Shown here: one piece after another, positions 57,837-64,000 of the stretch
Layout of the letters: each line of letters opens with the position of its first letter
Position numbering within the stretch: the first letter of the stretch is position 1
Assembly: GCF_000286835.2 (NCBI RefSeq)
Contig: NZ_AJYD02000013.1
Coordinates: 62,001 to 126,000 of the forward strand
Length of the DNA: 64,000 nt
Direction of reading: 5' to 3'
DNA from: Enterovibrio norvegicus FF-33
GTDB lineage: Bacteria; Pseudomonadota; Gammaproteobacteria; Enterobacterales; Vibrionaceae
Made by a program: the position numbers and the translations under genes
The notes under the pieces: generated by a model
The model's database searches: none
Seen by the model: the letters and a program-made list of their open reading frames with translations, nothing else
Told to the model about the DNA's origin: nothing

Positions 57837-58345
57837 TATGTTGTCCTTTATAAGATTATGATTTTCGAGACGTAATCTCCAAACATCTCGATGTCTTGTT
57901 TGTAACCGCTCCCGAATTGCAACCGTTAGTAAAACGATCAAAAAACAAATAGAAAACATTGTTTTTTATGTGGATGTTTTGTTGTAATTTCTTATTTTTC
58001 AACATGTTGCCGCTTTGTTGATAAGTTCCATTTTAGGCGGTGTTTTTAGATATTTTTTGTTTTTTATTTTTCCTAAACATTTGTTTTTGTTCTTGTTTGT
58101 GTGATGTGCATCGAGGAAATATCGTGAGGGATATGTAGAGGGGCTTTTAGGTGGCAAGTGTTTGTTTATATCTATGCCATTCATGAGCACTCAAGCACCT
58201 GCGCGACCAAAATCGTAGGTGACCAGAGCAACTAACTTGTTTACACTGAGGGTATAAATATTCGTTTTCCGCGCTCATACCTTTGCTTGGGCGGGGTTTT
58301 GTTATTCCAAAACACAAGGTTTTGGACACAGAGGTAATGTCATTT
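57837..58345. other. ompU/greA divergent region
   Basis: 509 nt, very AT-rich next to ompU (57930-58120), which suits a long regulated ompU promoter. Near greA there is a TATAAA (58252) and a weak CCGC/GCGG hairpin followed by GTTTTGTTATT (58267-58310); in E. coli the greA leader also has an attenuator (GraL), but the match here is only in layout. Confidence 0.4.
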
Positions 58346-58819
58346 ATGGATAAGGTACCCATGACTGTTCTTGGCGAGCAGCAGCTTCGTATAGAGCTAG
58401 CTCGCTTACTGAAACGTCGTCCAATTATTACTCAGGCGATTGGTGAAGCGAGAGAACTTGGCGATCTTAAAGAGAATGCTGAGTATCACGCTGCACGTGA
58501 AGAGCAGGGCATCTGCGAAGCACAAATTCGCGACATTGAATACAAGCTGTCAGTCGCTCAAGTTATCGATATTTCAAAAATCCCTAACAACGGGAAGGTT
58601 ATTTTCGGTTCAACAGTATCGCTGATAGACATCAATACTGACAATGAACTGACTTATCAGATTGTTGGTGATGACGAAGCTAATATTAAGAAAAATCTGA
58701 TTTCTGTAAATTCCCCGATCGCGCGTGGGCTGATTGGTAAAGAAGAAGGTGATGAAGTGTCTATCACCACGCCTGGTGGCGTAAAAGAATTTGAAATTGG
58801 TGGTGTTAAGTACGTGTAG
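58346..58819 (+). CDS. greA: transcription elongation factor GreA
   Basis: GreA rescues backtracked RNA polymerase by stimulating transcript cleavage. The 157-residue protein has the N-terminal coiled coil with the catalytic acidic tip [17 protein letters not shown] (Asp and Glu) and the C-terminal FKBP-like domain ([18 protein letters not shown]). I start at the ATG giving [11 protein letters not shown], which aligns with the family; GAGG is upstream. Followed by a 20-bp hairpin CTAACAGT/ACTGTTAG (58829-58848) and then a terminator. Confidence 0.96.
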   Translation: MDKVPMTVLGEQQLRIELARLLKRRPIITQAIGEARELGDLKENAEYHAAREEQGICEAQIRDIEYKLSVAQVIDISKIPNNGKVIFGSTVSLIDINTDNELTYQIVGDDEANIKKNLISVNSPIARGLIGKEEGDEVSITTPGGVKEFEIGGVKYV

Positions 58820-58873
58820 TGCGGAATGTCTAACAGTGAAAACTGTTAGCGAGTATTACAGGCGTGAAAACAC

Positions 58874-58899
58874 AGAAGGCCGCTAAGCGGCCTTCTTTT
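58874..58899. terminator. bidirectional terminator between greA and yhbY
   Basis: AGAAGGCCGC-TAA-GCGGCCTTCT with T-run; serves greA and the convergent yhbY. Confidence 0.9.
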
Positions 58900-59194
58900 A
58901 TTTGCGTGGTAGTTCGATTTTACGCTCTTGGCTTTGACGATATAGAACAAGTACCTTACCGATGACTTGGACTTTCTCTGCCTTAGTTTCACGAACAATT
59001 GCTTCTACAATCAGGTTCTTAGTGTCGCGGTCTTCAGACGCAACTTTAACCTTGATCAGTTCGTGGTGATCGAGAGCGATTTCAATCTCAGCAAGCACGG
59101 CTTCTGTTAGGCCATTGGCACCCATCAGAACGACAGGTTTAAGATTATGTGCCAGACCTTTTAGATACTGCTTTTGTTTTGTGCTTAGATTCAT
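58898..59194 (-). CDS. yhbY: ribosome assembly RNA-binding protein YhbY
   Basis: CRM-domain protein of 98 residues that binds pre-50S particles. It has the CRM motifs LKGLAHNLKPVVLMGANGLT and ELIKVKV, close to E. coli YhbY (97 residues). I start at the ATG giving MNLSTKQKQYLKG; the frame is open 18 codons further upstream. It is divergent from rlmE, another 50S assembly gene, as in E. coli. Confidence 0.95.
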   Translation of the reverse strand: MNLSTKQKQYLKGLAHNLKPVVLMGANGLTEAVLAEIEIALDHHELIKVKVASEDRDTKNLIVEAIVRETKAEKVQVIGKVLVLYRQSQERKIELPRK

Positions 59195-59324
59195 GTTGAC
59201 TCGATTTGTTGTTTTATCGGGGTTGAAAACGTGACATTCTACCGCCATCTCTAATCAAACTGAACAAATATCCCTCTAAACCGTCTGTTTGAAGTTAACG
59301 ACTGAATTAAGGGCTAGGTAAAAC

Positions 59325-59954
59325 ATGAGCAAAAAGAAACACTCAGCGAGTTCTGGTCGTTGGTTGAAAGAACATTTTGATGATAAATATGTTCAAGAAG
59401 CCCAGAAAAAAGGCTTTCGTTCCCGAGCAATTTTTAAACTTGATGAAATCCAAGGTAAAGATAAGTTATTGAAACCCGGTATGACAGTGGTCGATTTGGG
59501 GGCAGCCCCTGGGGGGTGGTCTCAATATGCTGTTGAACAGGTCGGAGATAATGGACAGGTCATTGCTTGTGACATTCTTCCTATGGACTCCTTGCCAGGT
59601 GTCAGTTTCCTGCAAGGGGATTTCCGTGAAGAGGCGGTGCTAAACGCGTTGCTAGATCGTATCCAGCCAGATATGGTGGATGTGGTGATGTCAGATATGG
59701 CACCAAACATGAGTGGTAACCAAGCGTCAGATCAACCTCGTGCTATGTATCTGGTTGAGTTGGCGCTGAGTATGTGCCAAGAAGTTTTGGCTCGTGATGG
59801 CGCATTTATTGTTAAGGTATTCCAAGGGGAAGGCTTTGATCAATATTTGGCTGAAGTACGTAAAATGTTTAAAGCGGTGAAAATCCGCAAACCAGATTCC
59901 TCCCGCGCGCGCTCGCGTGAGGTCTACATTGTGGCTACAGGTTATAAACTGTAG
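59325..59954 (+). CDS. rlmE: 23S rRNA 2'-O-ribose methyltransferase RlmE (FtsJ/RrmJ)
   Basis: Heat-shock methyltransferase that modifies U2552 of 23S rRNA late in 50S assembly. The 209-residue protein has the SAM motif [15 protein letters not shown] and the catalytic K-D-K-E set, visible in [32 protein letters not shown] and REVYIVA. It lies 50 nt upstream of ftsH, the conserved heat-shock pair. Confidence 0.97.
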   Translation: MSKKKHSASSGRWLKEHFDDKYVQEAQKKGFRSRAIFKLDEIQGKDKLLKPGMTVVDLGAAPGGWSQYAVEQVGDNGQVIACDILPMDSLPGVSFLQGDFREEAVLNALLDRIQPDMVDVVMSDMAPNMSGNQASDQPRAMYLVELALSMCQEVLARDGAFIVKVFQGEGFDQYLAEVRKMFKAVKIRKPDSSRARSREVYIVATGYKL

Positions 59955-60004
59955 TACTCTACTATTATTACTAAAGTTTCCGCGGGGCTAACACCTTGAG
60001 TGAC

Positions 60005-61957
60005 ATGGCAAAAAACTTGATTTTATGGCTGGTTATCGCTGTTGTTCTAATGTCTGTGTTCCAGAGTTTTGGACCAGGCGACAGCGCGGGCCGTCAAGTC
60101 GACTACACAACGTTCGTCCAAGAAATAGGACAGGATAAACTACAGGATGTACAGTTCGATAATCGCGAACTGAAAGTGACACGTCGTGATGGCACGAGCT
60201 ATGTCACTTACATGCCTGTTCTCCAAGATCCAAAATTGCTGGACGACCTGATTAACTCTAAAGTTCAGGTTCGCGGTACGCCACCTGAAGAACCAAGCAT
60301 TCTTGCGTCTATTTTCATCTCTTGGTTCCCAATGCTTCTGCTTATTGGTGTGTGGATTTTCTTCATGCGTCAGATGCAAGGCGGCGGCGGCAAAGGTGCA
60401 ATGTCTTTTGGTAAGTCTAAAGCTCGCATGATGAGTGAAGATCAAATCAAAACGACGTTTGCAGATGTTGCTGGCTGTGATGAAGCAAAAGAAGACGTTA
60501 AAGAGTTGGTGGATTACCTGCGTGATCCAAGCCGTTTCCAGAAACTCGGCGGTAAAATTCCGACGGGTGTTCTAATGGTGGGTCCTCCAGGCACAGGTAA
60601 AACGCTACTGGCAAAAGCCATTGCGGGTGAAGCCAAAGTCCCATTCTTTACTATTTCAGGTTCTGATTTCGTTGAAATGTTCGTGGGTGTGGGTGCATCT
60701 CGTGTGCGTGACATGTTCGAGCAAGCGAAGAAATCATCACCATGTATTATCTTTATCGATGAAATTGATGCCGTTGGCCGTCAACGTGGTGCGGGTTTAG
60801 GTGGTGGTCACGACGAGCGTGAGCAAACCCTTAACCAGATGCTGGTTGAAATGGATGGCTTTGAAGGTAACGAAGGTATCATCGTTATCGCAGCGACTAA
60901 CCGTCCAGACGTTCTTGACCCAGCGCTTCTGCGTCCAGGTCGTTTTGACCGTCAGGTTGTTGTTGGTTTACCCGATGTCCGTGGTCGTGAGCAGATTCTT
61001 AAAGTTCACATGCGCAAAGTGCCTTTGGGTAGTGACGTAGAAGCATCACTGATTGCTCGCGGTACACCTGGATTCTCTGGTGCAGATTTGGCAAACCTGG
61101 TTAACGAAGCAGCATTGTTTGCAGCCCGCGGTAATAAGCGTGTTGTGTCGATGACTGAATTCGAACTGGCCAAAGACAAAATCATGATGGGCGCTGAGCG
61201 TAAGTCCATGGTACTGACTGAAGAGACGAAAGAATCGACGGCTTACCATGAAGCAGGCCACGCCGTTGTGGGTCGCCTCGTGCCAGAGCACGATCCTGTT
61301 TACAAAGTCTCAATCATTCCGCGCGGTCGTGCGTTGGGTGTGACCATGTATCTGCCTGAGACTGACCGTGTGAGCATGTCTCGTTTACACCTTGAATCAA
61401 TGATTTCAAGTTTGTATGGCGGTCGTTTGGCTGAAGAGATTGTTTACGGTTTCGACAACGTTTCAACCGGTGCGTCGAACGACATTGAACGCGCTACGGA
61501 TATTGCCCGTAAGATGGTGACGCAATGGGGCTTCTCTGAGAAGTTAGGTCCATTGCTATACGCTGATGATGAAGGCGAAGTTTTCCTTGGTCGTTCTGTG
61601 GCTAAATCCAAACACGTCTCAGATGAAACAGCGCGTCTTATTGACAGTGAAATTCGCGAATTGATTGACCGTAACTATCTGCGTGCGCGCAAGCTCATCG
61701 AAGATAACATGGACATCATGCATGCAATGAAAGATGCATTGATGAAATATGAAACGATTGATGCGGGTCAAATCGATGATTTGATGGAACGACGTCCTGT
61801 TCGTGAACCTGCTGGCTGGACCGCTTCGGATTCTGATAATTCAGATAACACACCGAAGACGCCAGACGCAGAAGTGGCCTCAGATGTTCCGCCATCCTCT
61901 GACAATTTGGATGCAGGCAATAAGCCCGTAGACCCAGATAAGAAGTCGGAAGCGTAA
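60005..61957 (+). CDS. ftsH: ATP-dependent zinc metalloprotease FtsH
   Basis: Membrane-bound AAA+ protease that degrades LpxC, sigma-32 and misassembled membrane proteins. The 650-residue protein has two N-terminal membrane helices around a periplasmic domain, the AAA+ module (Walker A GPPGTGKT, Walker B IIFIDEID, arginine fingers in RPGRFDRQV) and the zinc site HEAGH near residue 415. I use the ATG giving MAKNLILW, as in E. coli; a TTG three codons earlier (59996) is 8 nt after GGGG and could also be used. The C-terminal tail is acidic and low in complexity. Confidence 0.96.
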   Translation: MAKNLILWLVIAVVLMSVFQSFGPGDSAGRQVDYTTFVQEIGQDKLQDVQFDNRELKVTRRDGTSYVTYMPVLQDPKLLDDLINSKVQVRGTPPEEPSILASIFISWFPMLLLIGVWIFFMRQMQGGGGKGAMSFGKSKARMMSEDQIKTTFADVAGCDEAKEDVKELVDYLRDPSRFQKLGGKIPTGVLMVGPPGTGKTLLAKAIAGEAKVPFFTISGSDFVEMFVGVGASRVRDMFEQAKKSSPCIIFIDEIDAVGRQRGAGLGGGHDEREQTLNQMLVEMDGFEGNEGIIVIAATNRPDVLDPALLRPGRFDRQVVVGLPDVRGREQILKVHMRKVPLGSDVEASLIARGTPGFSGADLANLVNEAALFAARGNKRVVSMTEFELAKDKIMMGAERKSMVLTEETKESTAYHEAGHAVVGRLVPEHDPVYKVSIIPRGRALGVTMYLPETDRVSMSRLHLESMISSLYGGRLAEEIVYGFDNVSTGASNDIERATDIARKMVTQWGFSEKLGPLLYADDEGEVFLGRSVAKSKHVSDETARLIDSEIRELIDRNYLRARKLIEDNMDIMHAMKDALMKYETIDAGQIDDLMERRPVREPAGWTASDSDNSDNTPKTPDAEVASDVPPSSDNLDAGNKPVDPDKKSEA

Positions 61958-61975
61958 TTGAATCGAAATATCGCA

Positions 61976-62003
61976 AAACCCCGAATCAATTCGGGGTTTT
62001 TCT
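61976..62003 (+). terminator. terminator between ftsH and folP
   Basis: AAACCCCGAA-TCAA-TTCGGGGTTTTT hairpin. Confidence 0.92.
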
Positions 62004-62043
62004 TTTATCTGCTATAAATTCTCGAACCGAACAAAGTCCATTC

Positions 62044-62895
62044 ATGAAACTCATCTGCAAATCCAAAGTGCTAGATCTTTCTACCCCTCAAGTGATGGGG
62101 ATCCTCAACGTAACACCTGACTCTTTCTCTGATGGAGGGAGATTCAACCAGTTAGATGCTGCATTGTTTCATGCAGAAGCCATGTTAACGGCTGGAGCGT
62201 CTATTCTGGATATTGGTGGGGAATCAACGCGACCTGGCGCAGCAGACGTGTCAGAAGATGAAGAATTATCTCGGGTTGTACCTGCTATTGAAGCGATCCG
62301 CACACGTTTTAATTGTTGGATTTCTATTGATACCAGCAAAGCCAATGTGATGCGTGAGGCGACGGCTGTCGGGGCTGATCTGATTAACGATGTAAGAGCG
62401 CTGCAAGAAGAGGGAGCCCTTCAAGCAGCTGCAAATGCTGGCGTGCCTGTGTGTTTAATGCATATGCAAGGTCAGCCACGTTCCATGCAATCTAACCCAA
62501 TCTATACGAATTTACTGGATGATATTCATCAGTTTTTCGAACAACGTATTGAGGCTTGTGAAATCGCAGGAATAGCGAAAGACAAGCTGATACTAGACCC
62601 TGGTTTTGGGTTTGGTAAGACCTTGACACATAACTACCAACTGCTTTCACAGCTGGAGGTTTTTCATCGTTATGGGCTGCCAATACTGGCGGGTATGTCG
62701 AGAAAGTCCATGATTTTTAAACTTTTGGATAAAGCGCCTACCGATGTTCTCGGGGGCAGTTTAGCTTGCGCCACCATCGCTGCAATGAAAGGGGCTCAGA
62801 TCATTCGCGTACATGACGTGAAAGAGACCTCTGACGTTGTTCATGTCGTCAAAATGATGAACGAAGCAGCGGCTTTATTTGGAGAAACACAATGA
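62044..62895 (+). CDS. folP: dihydropteroate synthase FolP
   Basis: FolP condenses p-aminobenzoate with dihydropterin pyrophosphate in folate synthesis and is the sulfonamide target. The 283-residue TIM-barrel protein has [36 protein letters not shown] and IIRVHDV. The stop overlaps the glmM start (ATGA), so the two are translationally coupled, as in E. coli. Confidence 0.97.
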   Translation: MKLICKSKVLDLSTPQVMGILNVTPDSFSDGGRFNQLDAALFHAEAMLTAGASILDIGGESTRPGAADVSEDEELSRVVPAIEAIRTRFNCWISIDTSKANVMREATAVGADLINDVRALQEEGALQAAANAGVPVCLMHMQGQPRSMQSNPIYTNLLDDIHQFFEQRIEACEIAGIAKDKLILDPGFGFGKTLTHNYQLLSQLEVFHRYGLPILAGMSRKSMIFKLLDKAPTDVLGGSLACATIAAMKGAQIIRVHDVKETSDVVHVVKMMNEAAALFGETQ

Positions 62896-64000
62896 CAGAA
62901 CGTAAATATTTCGGCACCGACGGTGTGCGCGGCAAAGTGGGTGAATTCCCGATCACGCCAGATTTCATTATGAAGCTTGGCTGGGCAGCAGGGCGTGTAT
63001 TGAGCCAGCAGGGAACGAAAAAGGTCTTGATTGGTAAAGACACGCGCATCTCTGGTTACATGCTGGAGTCCGCACTTGAAGCTGGCCTATCTGCTGCGGG
63101 TCTTCAAGCTGCGTTTACAGGGCCAATGCCAACGCCAGCGATTGCCTACCTCACTCAAACCTTCCGCGCCGAAGCGGGGATCGTGATTTCTGCGTCTCAC
63201 AATCCTTATTACGATAACGGCATCAAATTCTTCTCATCAGAAGGTACCAAGCTACCTGATGCGATTGAGCTGGCTATTGAAGCTGAATTGGAAAAGCCGC
63301 TGACCTGTGTAGAGTCAGCCTTGTTGGGTAAAGCTAAGCGAATTGTCGATGCAGCGGGCCGTTATATTGAGTTTTGTAAAGGGACTTTTCCTTCAGAAAT
63401 GAGCCTTAAGGGAATGAAAATTGTGATTGACTGCGCCCATGGCGCAACCTATCACATTGCCCCTTCCGTATTTTCTGAGCTGGGTGCCGATGTCATCGCT
63501 ATGGGTGTTGAACCTAACGGCATTAACATTAACGCCGAAGTCGGTGCAACTGACGTACGCGCCCTTCAAAAACGCGTAGTTGAAGAAGAAGCCCTTCTTG
63601 GCATTGCTTTTGATGGTGATGGCGATCGCGTGATCATGGTTGACCACGAAGGCAACAAAGTGGATGGCGACCAGATTGCGTATATTATTGCTCGTGAATC
63701 TCTGCGTCGTGGCGAATTGAAGGGCGGTGTTGTCGGTACACTCATGACCAATATGGGCATGGAAGTGGCGTTAAAAAACCTTGGTATTCCGTTTACCCGT
63801 GCCAAAGTAGGCGACCGCTATGTCATGGAACAGCTACTTGAAAAAGGCTGGAAAATTGGCGCTGAAAATTCAGGTCACGTTATTCTTTTGGATAAGGTCA
63901 CCACTGGCGACGCCATTGTGGCAGCATTGCAAGTGCTGGCGAGCGTCGTTGGCACTGGAATGAGTTTGAAAACACTGTGTGAAGGCATGAGTATGTTCCC
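62892..64000 (+). CDS. glmM: phosphoglucosamine mutase GlmM, 3' end cut by window edge
   Basis: GlmM converts glucosamine-6-phosphate to glucosamine-1-phosphate for peptidoglycan and LPS. The visible 369 residues (of about 445) start [17 protein letters not shown] and hold the phosphoserine loop [13 protein letters not shown] (Ser near 102), the metal-binding loop AFDGDGDRV and the sugar-binding GAENSGHV. The C-terminal phosphate-binding domain lies beyond the window. Confidence 0.97.
   Translation, partial: MTERKYFGTDGVRGKVGEFPITPDFIMKLGWAAGRVLSQQGTKKVLIGKDTRISGYMLESALEAGLSAAGLQAAFTGPMPTPAIAYLTQTFRAEAGIVISASHNPYYDNGIKFFSSEGTKLPDAIELAIEAELEKPLTCVESALLGKAKRIVDAAGRYIEFCKGTFPSEMSLKGMKIVIDCAHGATYHIAPSVFSELGADVIAMGVEPNGININAEVGATDVRALQKRVVEEEALLGIAFDGDGDRVIMVDHEGNKVDGDQIAYIIARESLRRGELKGGVVGTLMTNMGMEVALKNLGIPFTRAKVGDRYVMEQLLEKGWKIGAENSGHVILLDKVTTGDAIVAALQVLASVVGTGMSLKTLCEGMSMF

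Overview
This window is an ordinary, gene-dense stretch of a Vibrio chromosome, probably the large one. The call rests on family resemblance: nearly every protein is close to its E. coli or V. cholerae counterpart, and the marker genes vpsR (biofilm regulator), hlyU (ArsR-type virulence regulator), nptA (Na+/phosphate cotransporter) and ompU (porin) lie in the neighbourhoods I remember from V. cholerae. Base composition looks close to balanced (not counted). I see no insertion sequence, prophage, integron, CRISPR array, rRNA or tRNA. Both edges cut genes: thrB lacks its 5' end and glmM its 3' end.

Layout. 1-5.4 kb: threonine synthesis (thrB-thrC), the stress glycyl-radical protein grcA, the repair enzymes nfo and ung, and a hemerythrin-like protein. 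5.4-14.2 kb: a DUF3545 protein, two alanine/glycine:cation symporters flanking yaaA, srmB and trmN6, and the branched-chain amino acid carrier brnQ. 14.2-21.5 kb: the block fldB-xerD-dsbC-recJ-prfB-lysS, conserved with E. coli, with the prfB programmed frameshift intact. 21.7-28.6 kb: an exported amidohydrolase, vpsR, a PACE efflux protein, a DUF1127 protein with a possible leader peptide, a SlyB-like lipoprotein, tas and a DUF6482-like protein. 28.7-35.4 kb: mutH, rppH-ptsP, a TSUP permease, lgt and thyA. 35.6-40.2 kb: nptA, nhaA-nhaR, hlyU and rpsT. 40.5-48.1 kb: murJ-ribF-ileS-lspA-fkpB-ispH. 48.2-54.0 kb: dapB and carAB with a 3'UTR that looks like the sRNA CarZ. 54.1-64.0 kb: a short MgtE with a long structured leader, dacB, ompU, greA, yhbY and rlmE-ftsH-folP-glmM.

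Most genes are housekeeping: translation (prfB, lysS, ileS, rpsT, greA, rlmE, yhbY), repair and recombination (nfo, ung, recJ, mutH, xerD), envelope building (murJ, lgt, lspA, dacB, glmM, dsbC) and precursor supply (carAB, dapB, thrBC, ribF, ispH, folP, thyA). Ion and nutrient transport is well represented (two AGCS, BrnQ, NhaA, NptA, MgtE, TSUP, PACE).

The most interesting material is regulatory and mostly non-coding. (1) The mgtE transcript appears to start about 330 nt upstream, carries a 14-codon leader ORF with adjacent proline codons, and contains several mutually exclusive helices; the MgtE protein itself lacks room for the usual Mg2+-sensing CBS domain. (2) The carB 3'UTR holds a segment able to pair over 10 bp with the whole carA Shine-Dalgarno region. 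(3) The carA leader has a nested multi-helix structure. (4) VpsR lacks the sigma-54 contact loop. (5) nptA, grcA and nhaR have readable control signals upstream. (6) Two small ORFs with perfect Shine-Dalgarno sequences sit in otherwise empty intergenic regions.
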